From Catenibacterium sp. co_0103 (lineage in GTDB: Bacteria > Bacillota_I > Bacilli_A > Erysipelotrichales > Coprobacillaceae), in assembly GCF_004168205.1 (NCBI RefSeq), contig NZ_RCYB01000014.1, positions 1 through 42,477 of the forward strand: a stretch of DNA of 42,477 nucleotides, written 5' to 3'. The notes beneath the pieces were generated by a model. The model was not told where the DNA came from, ran no database searches, and saw only the letters and a program-made list of their open reading frames with translations. Every line of letters starts with the position of its first letter. Positions within the stretch are counted from its first letter, which is position 1. Below are positions 33,868-42,477 of the stretch, one piece after another. The position numbers and the translations under genes were made by a program.

Positions 33868-34890
33868 ATGCTTTCGGCAAGACAAATGCTTATATTTAAA
33901 TATATTGTCGAAGAGTTTATTGAAACAGCAGAACCTGTTGGATCTAAGCTTCTGATGACAAAATATGAATTACCATATTCAAGCGCCACTATTCGAAATG
34001 AAATGAGCAAGCTTGAAGAACTTGGTTTTCTAGTGAAGACACATACATCTTCTGGCCGTGTTCCTTCTAAGAAGGGATATTACTATTATGTAAATACTTT
34101 GCTTCAGCCAAATGTCGACGAACAGGTGAAGAATCAGGTTGCAACTATCTTTAGTGATACACATCAATCATTGAATAGTTTGATTAAAGAAAGCTGCGAA
34201 ATGTTAAGCCAGTTGACTAATCTGACGGCGGTTGCTCTAGGACCTAATTCAAGTTATGAATGTCTGCAGAACATTACACTTGTTCCAATTGGGACGCGTA
34301 ATGTCACTGCGATTATTGTAACGGATAAGGGACATGTAGAAAATCGAGTTTTCACTTTATCTGAGACATTGAGTTTGGATGATTTACAATCTTGTGTGGC
34401 GGTAATGAATGACACATTAGTTGGCACACCAATCAATCAGGTGGCAGATAGATTAGAAAACGATGTCAAGCCAATCCTCAATACGAGAATCAAGGAACAT
34501 GAAATCTTGTTTAATGCTTTCTTAGAAGCATTTATGAAGTTTGCAAGAAACAATGTATATTTCTCTGGTAAAGATCATTTGCTGTATCAACCAGAATACA
34601 ATGATGTCAACAAGTTAAGAAAATTAGTGAGTGCATTTGAAAATTCATCAAACTGGAATTTCTTACCACCAACTGATGATGATGGCATCAAGGTATTGAT
34701 TGGTGATGATTCAAATGTATCTGGACTTGATGATGTATCAGTTATTTCATCTTCTTTTGATACAGGAGGAGCTAGTAAAGGAACGATTTCTGTAATCGGT
34801 CCAACACGTATGCCTTACAAGAAAGTTGTATCGCTTGTAGAATATATTACTGAAAATATAGAAAGAATCATCAAGGAAAATGATGAGTAG
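33868..34890 (+). CDS. hrcA: Heat-inducible transcription repressor HrcA
   Basis: Represses chaperone genes by binding CIRCE; its folding depends on GroE, so heat relieves repression. The 340-residue protein has an N-terminal winged helix (LSARQMLIFKYIVEEFIET; PYSSATIRNEMSKLEELG; SSGRVPSKKGY) and the C-terminal HrcA domain with ISVIGPTRMPYKKVV. The ATG at 33868 lies 8 nt after AAGGAGG (33853-33859); a GTG at 33859 overlaps that site and is rejected. It leads the operon hrcA-grpE-dnaK-dnaJ and is autoregulated through the CIRCE sites upstream. Confidence 0.96.
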   Translation: MLSARQMLIFKYIVEEFIETAEPVGSKLLMTKYELPYSSATIRNEMSKLEELGFLVKTHTSSGRVPSKKGYYYYVNTLLQPNVDEQVKNQVATIFSDTHQSLNSLIKESCEMLSQLTNLTAVALGPNSSYECLQNITLVPIGTRNVTAIIVTDKGHVENRVFTLSETLSLDDLQSCVAVMNDTLVGTPINQVADRLENDVKPILNTRIKEHEILFNAFLEAFMKFARNNVYFSGKDHLLYQPEYNDVNKLRKLVSAFENSSNWNFLPPTDDDGIKVLIGDDSNVSGLDDVSVISSSFDTGGASKGTISVIGPTRMPYKKVVSLVEYITENIERIIKENDE

Positions 34891-34903
34891 AAGAGGTGAG
34901 ACC

Positions 34904-37308
<2,405 letters not shown>

Positions 37309-37313
37309 CAAGA

Positions 37314-37338
37314 AAGCCAAGGGCAATCCCCTTGGCTT
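37314..37338 (+). other. Stable hairpin between dnaK and dnaJ
   Basis: AAGCCAAGGG (37314-37323) pairs perfectly with CCCTTGGCTT (37329-37338) around CAATC. No T-run follows, so it is more likely an mRNA stabiliser or partial attenuator than a full terminator. GAGGTG of dnaJ lies about 9 nt further on. Confidence 0.7.
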
Positions 37339-37359
37339 ATATTAAATGAGGTGTAATTT

Positions 37360-38484
37360 ATGGCAGATAAGAGAGATTACTATGAAGTCCTTGGTGTATC
37401 TAGGGATGCTTCAAAAGATGAAATAAAACGTGCCTATCGTAAGATGGCAAAGAAATATCACCCTGATGTGAATAAAGCGCCAGATGCAGCAGATAAGTTC
37501 AAGGAAGTTAATGAAGCCTATGAAGTTCTTTCTGATGAGAATAAGAAGGCTGCTTATGACCGTTATGGACATGCAGCATTTGAACAGGGTGGTGCAGGTG
37601 CTGGAGGATTTGGTGGCCAGGGATTTGGCGGATTTGAAGATATGGACTTTGGCGATATCTTCGGTTCATTCTTTGGCGGAGGACAGTCACGTTCTAGAAG
37701 ACCTACAGGACCACAAAAAGGTGAAGACCGTTATGTTCAGATAGAAATTGATTTCATGGATGCTATCAAAGGTAAAAAGACTGAACTTAAGATTAACTAT
37801 GATGAACAGTGTTCTCATTGTCATGGTACAGGTGCTAAGAATCCTAATGATGTGCATACATGTTCTAGATGTGGTGGAACAGGACGTATTAGAGTACAGC
37901 AGCGTTCACCATTTGGTACTATCATTAATGAATCAGTCTGCCCAGACTGTCATGGTACAGGTAAGGTAGTCAAGGATAAGTGCCCACATTGTCATGGTTC
38001 AGGATATATTAATAAGAATGTCACTGTAGAATTAACAATCCCAGCTGGTATTAATTCTCATCAGCAGTTGCGTGTCGCTGGTAAAGGACAGCGTGGTGTC
38101 AATGGTGGACCTAATGGTGACTTATATGTAGAAATCTATGTACGTCCACATAAATACTTTGTGAGAAACGGTAATGATATTTCTATATCAGTTCCAGTTT
38201 CTGCAGTAGATGCAACTCTTGGCTGTGAAGTTGAAGTACCTACTGTTTATGGTGATGTCACTATGAAGATTCCAGCAGGAACACAGACTGGTACAGTCAT
38301 GAGACTTAAGGGTAAAGGTGTCAAGAACATGCGTGGTGATACTTATGGTGATCAGTATGTTCAGGTTAACGTTTCTATTCCTAAGAAGTTAAGCAAGAAA
38401 GAAAAAGACCTTTATACAAAACTTAAAGAATTAGATGAAAAAGAATCTATTTTTGATCAATTTAAGAAATCATTCAAGAGATAG
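37360..38484 (+). CDS. dnaJ: Chaperone protein DnaJ (Hsp40)
   Basis: Co-chaperone that delivers clients to DnaK and stimulates its ATPase. The 374-residue protein has a J domain with HPD at 34-36, a G/F-rich linker (about 76-110), a zinc domain with four CxxCxGxG repeats ([32 protein letters not shown]) and the C-terminal substrate domains. GAGGTG precedes the ATG. It is the last gene of the heat-shock operon and ends in a terminator. Confidence 0.98.
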   Translation: MADKRDYYEVLGVSRDASKDEIKRAYRKMAKKYHPDVNKAPDAADKFKEVNEAYEVLSDENKKAAYDRYGHAAFEQGGAGAGGFGGQGFGGFEDMDFGDIFGSFFGGGQSRSRRPTGPQKGEDRYVQIEIDFMDAIKGKKTELKINYDEQCSHCHGTGAKNPNDVHTCSRCGGTGRIRVQQRSPFGTIINESVCPDCHGTGKVVKDKCPHCHGSGYINKNVTVELTIPAGINSHQQLRVAGKGQRGVNGGPNGDLYVEIYVRPHKYFVRNGNDISISVPVSAVDATLGCEVEVPTVYGDVTMKIPAGTQTGTVMRLKGKGVKNMRGDTYGDQYVQVNVSIPKKLSKKEKDLYTKLKELDEKESIFDQFKKSFKR

Positions 38485-38510
38485 GGATATTGAGTATTCC
38501 TATCTTTTTT
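38480..38510 (+). terminator. dnaJ terminator
   Basis: GATAGGGATA (38480-38489) pairs with TATTCCTATC (38495-38504), one G-T pair, followed by T6. The stop codon is in the left arm. Confidence 0.85.
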
Positions 38511-38517
38511 GTATAAT
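38490..38517 (+). promoter_or_regulatory. Possible promoter of the HAD gene, embedded in the dnaJ terminator
   Basis: TTGAGT (38490-38495) in the terminator loop and TATAAT (38512-38517) are spaced 16 nt apart. The predicted start falls at the edge of the binding site AAGGAGG (38523-38529), so the leader would be very short. Confidence 0.4.
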
Positions 38518-38534
38518 GAAATAAGGAGGACATT

Positions 38535-39212
38535 ATGAAATATAAAACTATATTATGGGATATAGATGGCACACTTCTTAATTTTGAAATGTCTGAAAGA
38601 ATCAGCATGGAAAAATGTTTAGAGAAGCATGGCGTATCTATGACAGAAGCACAATTTGAAGAATACAAAAAGATTAATAAAGAATGCTGGAAGATGATTG
38701 AAAAGGATCATTCAAGAAGAAATGAACTCATGGTGAAACGTTTTGTAGACTTTTTTATATTACTTAATGTTTCTATTGATGGTGTTCAGTTTAATAAGGA
38801 TTATCAGGAAGCATTAGGTACTTATTATTGTTTGAATGAATTCGCCTTAGAAGTCATTTTGGCACTTAAACCACATTGCAAGCAGTATGCAGCATCAAAT
38901 GGCTCAAAAGTCGCTCAGTTAGGCAAATTAAAGGGTACAGGGCTTTATGACTTATTTGATGATATATTCATCTCAGAAGATGTAGGGCATGAAAAGCCAG
39001 ATATTACATACTTTAATTATATTAAAGAAAAGACCCACTATGATCCTGATACCACAATTATTATCGGAGATTCACTTACAAGTGATATAAAGGGTGGAGA
39101 GAACGCAGGAATTGATACATGCTACTTTAATCCAGGACATCAAAAAAACACTTCTCAAGCTGTCACATACGAAATAGACAAACTTATAAAAGTGTTAGAC
39201 GTAGTAAAATAA
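38535..39212 (+). CDS. HAD-family hydrolase, YjjG-like pyrimidine nucleotidase
   Basis: A 225-residue haloacid-dehalogenase superfamily phosphatase. Motif I is WDIDGTLLNF with nucleophile D9 and D11; motif II serine or threonine lies near AASNGS; motif III/IV is GHEKPDITYF and IIGDSLTSDIKGG. The helical cap and the phrase INKECWKMIEKDHSRR resemble the YjjG/YfnB group of 5'-nucleotidases, which hydrolyse non-canonical pyrimidine nucleotides. Family is certain, substrate is inferred. AAGGAGG lies 5 nt upstream. It stands alone between the dnaJ terminator and the convergent rpmB gene. Confidence 0.85.
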   Translation: MKYKTILWDIDGTLLNFEMSERISMEKCLEKHGVSMTEAQFEEYKKINKECWKMIEKDHSRRNELMVKRFVDFFILLNVSIDGVQFNKDYQEALGTYYCLNEFALEVILALKPHCKQYAASNGSKVAQLGKLKGTGLYDLFDDIFISEDVGHEKPDITYFNYIKEKTHYDPDTTIIIGDSLTSDIKGGENAGIDTCYFNPGHQKNTSQAVTYEIDKLIKVLDVVK

Positions 39213-39213
39213 A

Positions 39214-39233
39214 AGAGGCTGTTGCCAGCCTCT
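39214..39233 (-). terminator. Bidirectional terminator between the HAD gene and rpmB
   Basis: AGAGGCTG pairs with CAGCCTCT around TTGC. On the minus strand it is followed by TTTTATTTTA, giving a good terminator for rpmB. On the + strand it is followed by ATTATTAT and is weaker. Confidence 0.8.
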
Positions 39234-39246
39234 ATTATTATATCGA

Positions 39247-39432
39247 TTAAGCGCTCTTTCTTAAAGTTCTTAACTGTCTTGCAGAAACTCTTACCTTTGT
39301 AGGCTTACCATCGATGATGACAGTAGCTTTCTGTAAGTTAACATTCCACTTTCTTCTTGTAGCGTTTAATGCATGAGAACGGTTGTTACCAGACATAGGT
39401 CCTTTACCGCTAAGCTGACATTTTCTAGACAT
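39247..39432 (-). CDS. rpmB: 50S ribosomal protein L28
   Basis: Large-subunit protein. The 61-residue protein starts [20 protein letters not shown] after the initiator and ends [15 protein letters not shown], both typical. It has one cysteine (C5) and lacks the others of zinc-binding L28, so it is a zinc-free or partially degenerate form. The ATG at 39432 is chosen over one 12 nt upstream that would leave no room after AAAGG. It is the only protein gene on the minus strand apart from the integrase remnant, and is divergent from asp23-fakA, as in B. subtilis. Confidence 0.97.
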   Translation of the reverse strand: MSRKCQLSGKGPMSGNNRSHALNATRRKWNVNLQKATVIIDGKPTKVRVSARQLRTLRKSA

Positions 39433-39471
39433 TGAATTCACCATCCTTTTACTTGTTTCACATACTCGTGT

Positions 39472-39500
39472 ATCTTACCATCTACCTCATCAAAAATCAA
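39472..39500 (-). promoter_or_regulatory. rpmB promoter
   Basis: On the minus strand, TTGATT (complement of 39495-39500) and TAAGAT (complement of 39472-39477) are spaced 17 nt apart, with TGG as an extended -10. The predicted leader is about 33 nt. Confidence 0.7.
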
Positions 39501-39562
39501 TCATTTTTTTAATTAATCTGTCCAAAATGTAAAAAAAGTTGAATATATGGACAAAATAAGGA

Positions 39563-39590
39563 TTGAAAAATCTTTATTGTTTGCTATAAT
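39563..39590 (+). promoter_or_regulatory. Upstream promoter (P1) of asp23-fakA
   Basis: TTGAAA (39563-39568) and TATAAT (39585-39590) are spaced 16 nt apart, with TGC before the -10. Confidence 0.7.
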
Positions 39591-39599
39591 CCTAATTGT

Positions 39600-39628
39600 T
39601 TGTAATGTTTGTGTATATGATATATAAT
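39600..39628 (+). promoter_or_regulatory. Downstream promoter (P2) of asp23-fakA
   Basis: TTGTAA (39600-39605) and TATAAT (39623-39628) are spaced 17 nt apart. P1 and P2 lie 38 bp apart in tandem. Confidence 0.6.
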
Positions 39629-39666
39629 TACTATTATGAAAAAAGAATAAAAATGGAGGAATCAAT

Positions 39667-40020
39667 ATGATTAAAAAAACAACTGATCTTGGAAATATAG
39701 ATATTTCAACTGACGTTATTGCTACTATTTGTGGCGGAGCTGCAACAGAATGTTATGGTGTTGTAGGTATGGCTAGCCAGAAGATGATGGATGGTTTTTA
39801 TGATCTTCTAGGTAAAGATAATTATTCTAAAGGAATTGTTGTTGAAGAAGGTCAGACTGGTTCTATTATTAATCTTTATATTATTGTAGGTTACGGTGTG
39901 AAGATTTCTGAAATCGTATATGAAGTACAGAAGAAAGTTAAATATGTACTAGAAAAGACTCTAGATATTGATGTTGAAGCTGTGAATGTTTATGTTCAGA
40001 GCATCCGTGTAATGGACTAG
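39667..40020 (+). CDS. Asp23/Gls24 family envelope stress protein (YloU)
   Basis: A 117-residue member of the Asp23/YloU family: it starts with the short strand DLGNIDISTDVIATICGGAA and has the conserved ECYGVVGMA and INLYIIVGYGVKISEI segments. In Staphylococcus, Asp23 coats the inner face of the membrane and responds to envelope stress; YloU-type members are usually paired with fakA. GGAGG lies 8 nt upstream and the stop is 11 nt before fakA. Confidence 0.92.
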   Translation: MIKKTTDLGNIDISTDVIATICGGAATECYGVVGMASQKMMDGFYDLLGKDNYSKGIVVEEGQTGSIINLYIIVGYGVKISEIVYEVQKKVKYVLEKTLDIDVEAVNVYVQSIRVMD

Positions 40021-40031
40021 GAGGATGAAGC

Positions 40032-41639
40032 ATGAAGGAAATTAACGGTAAAATGTTTAAACAGATGGTCTTAAGCGGGGCCATCGTATTACATAATAAT
40101 CATCCTGAGGTAGATGCTTTAAACGTCTTCCCAGTACCAGATGGAGATACAGGTACTAATATGTCTCTTACATTCAATTCTGGGGCTGAACAGGTTGAAA
40201 AGCTTGCTGATGATACACCTATTGGTGATATCGCTAAAACTCTTTCTAAAGGCTTATTAATGGGAGCAAGAGGTAACTCTGGTGTTATTCTTTCTCAGAT
40301 CTTTAGAGGTGTAGCTAAATCACTTAAAGGCAAAGAAACTGCCAATGTTGCAGAATTATCTGATGCATTCTCTTCTGGTGCTAAAGTGGCTTATAAGGCA
40401 GTTATGCGTCCAGTAGAAGGAACAATCTTAACAGTTATCAGAGAATCTGCTGATGTAGCTGCTAAGTATGTACAGCCAGATATGGAAATTGAAGACTGGT
40501 TCTCTTACTTTGTAAAGAGTGCTGAAAAGTCTTTAGATAATACACCTGAACTTCTTCCAGTATTAAAAGAAGTAGGTGTAGTTGACTCAGGAGGAGCTGG
40601 TTTATTATTAGTATTAACTGGTTTCATGGCTGCTCTTGCTGGTGAAGTGATTGAAAAAGTAGACAATGTTGGTGCCGCAAGTGATGTGGAAATTGTACAG
40701 GAAGAAGAAAAGCCTTATGGTTATCGTGTACAGTTCACATTAAAGATTGATGAAAGAAAGATGAATGCATTCAACTTAGATGGTTTCATCAATGAGTTAA
40801 AGAACTTACCAGGTAAGAACGTAGATGTAGCACAGAAAGATAATAAGGTTATTGGTAATGTAGATACATTAAAGCCTGGTAATGCATTAAATACAGGTCT
40901 TCGTTTTGGTGAATTCACTAAGGTAACTGTAGTGAATACTGAAGTATCTGAAGAAGAAATCCCAATGGCTCCTGCTAAGGAAATGGCTCTTATTTCTGTG
41001 GCTGCAGGTGATGGTATTAAGGATATGTTCCTTGAATTAAATTGTGATCATGTTGTATCTGGTGGTCAGACAATGAACCCTGCAACTGAAGATATCGTTA
41101 AAGCAATCAAGGGTGTGAATGCAAAACATGTCATCATTCTTCCAAATAACTCTAATATCGTCATGACTGCACAGCAGGCGGCTACAGTATTAGAAGGAGA
41201 AGTAGACGTTGTGGTATTACCTACTAAGACTATTCCTCAGGGATTATCTGCTGCTATCATGTATAATCCAGAAGCAACATTAGATGAAAATGTGGATGAA
41301 ATGAAGGAAGCTATTGCAAATGTAAAGACTGGTCAAGTGACTTTCGCAATCAAGGATACTTCAATTGATGGTTTAGAAATTAAAGCAAATAACTATATGG
41401 CTTTATGTGAAAAGAAGATTGTGGCTTGTGTACCAGATAAGCTAGAAGCATTAAAGAATGTTTTAAGCAATCTTGTAGATGAAGATTCTGAAATCGTTAC
41501 ACTTATTTGTGGTGAAGACGTAACAGAAGAAGAACAGGAAGCAGCTAGAAGCTTCATTGAAGAAAACTATGAAGATGTAGAATGTGAAGTTCATGTTGGT
41601 AAACAGCCAGTTTACTCATTTATTGTTGGTGTTGAATAA
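40032..41639 (+). CDS. fakA: Fatty acid kinase catalytic subunit FakA (YloV, DAK2 domain)
   Basis: Phosphorylates fatty acids bound to FakB proteins, feeding host or recycled fatty acids into phospholipid synthesis. The 535-residue protein has an N-terminal DAK2/DhaL kinase domain with the metal-binding FPVPDGDTGTNM (D37, D39, about residues 33-44) and GARGNSGVILSQIFRG, a middle region, and a C-terminal DegV-like FakA domain (LPNNSNIVMTAQQAA; PTKTIPQGLSA). GGAGG precedes the ATG. It is co-transcribed with the Asp23-like gene. No fakB is in this window. Confidence 0.95.
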   Translation: MKEINGKMFKQMVLSGAIVLHNNHPEVDALNVFPVPDGDTGTNMSLTFNSGAEQVEKLADDTPIGDIAKTLSKGLLMGARGNSGVILSQIFRGVAKSLKGKETANVAELSDAFSSGAKVAYKAVMRPVEGTILTVIRESADVAAKYVQPDMEIEDWFSYFVKSAEKSLDNTPELLPVLKEVGVVDSGGAGLLLVLTGFMAALAGEVIEKVDNVGAASDVEIVQEEEKPYGYRVQFTLKIDERKMNAFNLDGFINELKNLPGKNVDVAQKDNKVIGNVDTLKPGNALNTGLRFGEFTKVTVVNTEVSEEEIPMAPAKEMALISVAAGDGIKDMFLELNCDHVVSGGQTMNPATEDIVKAIKGVNAKHVIILPNNSNIVMTAQQAATVLEGEVDVVVLPTKTIPQGLSAAIMYNPEATLDENVDEMKEAIANVKTGQVTFAIKDTSIDGLEIKANNYMALCEKKIVACVPDKLEALKNVLSNLVDEDSEIVTLICGEDVTEEEQEAARSFIEENYEDVECEVHVGKQPVYSFIVGVE

Positions 41640-41650
41640 ATTCAATTCTC

Positions 41651-41681
41651 AAAAAGTGCCGATATAATCAGCACTTTTTTT
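41651..41681 (+). terminator. fakA terminator
   Basis: AAAAAGTGC (41651-41659) pairs with GCACTTTTT (41671-41679) around an 11-nt loop, with a T-run to 41681. The A-rich left arm makes it usable in both directions. Confidence 0.8.
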
Positions 41682-41696
41682 GATTGATATTCAAAT

Positions 41697-41713
41697 TTTA
41701 CGCTTATTTACGC
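41697..41713 (+). repeat. 7-bp direct repeat beside the integrase remnant
   Basis: TTTACGC occurs at 41697-41703 and again at 41707-41713, a 10-bp period. It lies between the fakA terminator and the end of the integrase remnant, where an attachment or recombinase-binding site would be expected. No partner copy is in the window. Confidence 0.3.
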
Positions 41714-41749
41714 ACTAATTTGGAAATATTAAGTAAAAAAGCCTGTTTT

Positions 41750-42245
41750 TTATTGGTCATCTTCAAGATTGAATTCGATTAGTTGAGCTATCTGATGTTC
41801 CTTGGATTTTAAGACATCAGCATATATATTAGCTGTTGTTTGAATATCATTATGGCCTAGATGAGAAGAGACTACTTTTATATCTACATCGTTCATAATT
41901 AACAATGTTGCATTAGCATGTCTTAAGAAGTGAACTGTTATATATTCATAATCAGTTCCTTTTTTTACTGCGTTTAATCTTTTATTGATATTATTTCTAT
42001 GTATATAATCTCCTAATGGAGTAGAGAAAACTATATTAGGATTAATATATTGTTCTTTTAAAAATTGTTTTTTTTTTTTCATTTTGTTCTTGTTGGACCA
42101 TTTTAAGAATGTTAAAAACGGTATTAGACATTCCTAGTATTCGATAGCTGTTATTTGTTTTTGGTGGTCCAATAATTGGATCCTTTCCGACAAAATTAAT
42201 AGTTTTGTTGATATTAATTTCTTTATTTTTAAAATCAATCCTCAA
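41750..42245 (-). pseudogene. Truncated, frameshifted phage-type tyrosine integrase
   Basis: Two minus-strand frames together encode the C-terminal half of a tyrosine recombinase. The upstream part (42042-42245) reads DFKNKEININKT, then GPPKTNNSYRI. The downstream part (41750-42082) has IVFSTPLGDYIHRNNINKRL, the catalytic HFLRH, HLGH and nucleophile Y in TANIYADVL. They are out of register at a run of twelve A (complement of 42068-42079); eleven A would join them as NEKKKQFLKEQY. The N-terminal DNA-binding domain and the first catalytic arginine are missing, because the homology stops near 42245 next to a palindrome. It looks like a dead end of a phage or conjugative element. The sequence is more AT-rich than its neighbours. 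Confidence 0.85.
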
Positions 42246-42336
42246 TTGTAAAATGAAACTGGAATTAAGGAATTGGGATAAAGGGGCATGCCCCTTTATC
42301 CCAATTCGCGCGACCGCAGGCTCCTTATTCTCAATT
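42241..42336. repeat. Direct repeats CTCAATT bracketing the palindrome
   Basis: CTCAATT occurs at 42241-42247 and at 42330-42336, flanking 82 bp with the 38-bp palindrome near the centre. The spacing would fit a 7-bp target duplication around a small inserted element. The repeat is short and AT-rich, so chance is possible. Confidence 0.3.
42270..42307. repeat. Perfect 38-bp palindrome
   Basis: The 19-bp arms 42270-42288 and 42289-42307 are exact reverse complements with no spacer; the centre is GGGGCATGCCCC and the outer parts are GAATTGGGATAAA and its complement. It is followed by a locally GC-rich stretch (42306-42324) in an otherwise AT-rich region. No T-run follows, so it is not a standard terminator. 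It could be a mobile-element end, an MITE-like repeat or a recombinase site. Confidence 0.9.
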
Positions 42337-42477
42337 TTTATAAGAAAAAAATTGGATAATAGAAATCAAGAAAAAATTTAAAAAATATATCAATAATTTT
42401 TTTGAATACCCATAATCTACAGGTAACGATTTAAGAGAAGTGTGGAGCAGAAATATTCAGGATATAGACTATTTGTC
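42308..42477. other. Region with no recognised gene at the window end
   Basis: The stretch is AT-rich after the first 20 bases, with several A- and T-runs. I see no supported gene. A short open frame enters the last 60 bases on the + strand (GNDLREVWSRNIQDIDYL) and is cut by the window edge; it might be the start of, or a remnant of, a gene further on. Confidence 0.4.

Noticed and set aside
41730..41746. AAAAAAGCCTGTTTTTT as a terminator for the integrase remnant
   Set aside because: The stem is almost entirely A-T pairs with a 4-6 nt centre, too weak to call with confidence.
42253..42381. 42-codon + strand ORF running through the 38-bp palindrome
   Set aside because: No binding site, and its sequence is set by the palindrome. 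The opposite strand is open as well, which fits a non-coding repeat better.
42410..42477. Partial + strand frame (GNDLREVWSRNIQDIDYL) at the window edge
   Set aside because: Protein-like but only about 20 codons, with a stop just upstream and the rest outside the window. Not enough to call a gene.

Overview
The window is a contiguous piece of low-GC Firmicutes chromosome, almost all of it conserved housekeeping genes on the + strand. Protein sequences and gene order (smc-ftsY-ylxM-ffh, rpsP-khpA-rimM-trmD-rplS, rbgA-rnhB-dprA-topA-trmFO-xerC, rplU-prp-rpmA-obgE, ruvAB, comEA-comEC-holA, hemW-hrcA-grpE-dnaK-dnaJ, rpmB/asp23-fakA) follow the Bacillus/Clostridium pattern. The very short Smc, compact operons and dropped neighbours suggest a reduced Erysipelotrichia-type gut organism (Catenibacterium or Kandleria-like). 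That placement is inference, not a database match.

Layout. 1-1665: a DUF975 membrane protein and a CPBP-family protease. 1681-1937: tRNA-Ser(GCT) and tRNA-Asp(GTC) on the minus strand with their own promoter and terminator. 1980-3301: acetate kinase with a CcpA-type cre site just upstream of its promoter. 3316-6922: NrnA nanoRNase, a first two-component system and xanthine phosphoribosyltransferase. 6934-12618: smc and the SRP genes ftsY, ylxM and ffh. 12697-15572: a 27-residue membrane peptide and a second two-component system, sitting between ffh and rpsP, which are usually close neighbours. 15574-17920: ribosomal proteins S16 and L19 with RNA-modification and maturation factors. 17928-25198: signal peptidase, RbgA, RNase HII, DprA, TopA, TrmFO and XerC. 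25199-27583: L21 leader, L21, Prp protease, L27 with a Prp-cleavable extension, and ObgE. 27590-33773: RuvAB, ComEA, ComEC, HolA and HemW. 33782-38510: the HrcA-controlled chaperone operon with two CIRCE-like operators. 38512-41681: a HAD nucleotidase, L28 on the minus strand, Asp23-like YloU and the FakA fatty-acid kinase.

The last 0.8 kb (41682-42477) is different. It is AT-rich, holds a truncated and frameshifted phage-type integrase on the minus strand, and contains a perfect 38-bp palindrome. This is the only clearly accessory part of the window.

The genes work together as translation and secretion machinery (SRP, S16, L19, L21, L27, L28, RimM, TrmD, RbgA, ObgE), chromosome maintenance (Smc, TopA, XerC, RuvAB, HolA), DNA uptake (DprA, ComEA, ComEC) and proteostasis (HrcA-GrpE-DnaK-DnaJ). 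No clearly novel multi-gene system is visible. The best leads are the small membrane peptide with its two-component system, the shortened Smc, the tandem CIRCE, the operator-like repeat on the rpsP promoter, and the palindrome next to the broken integrase.
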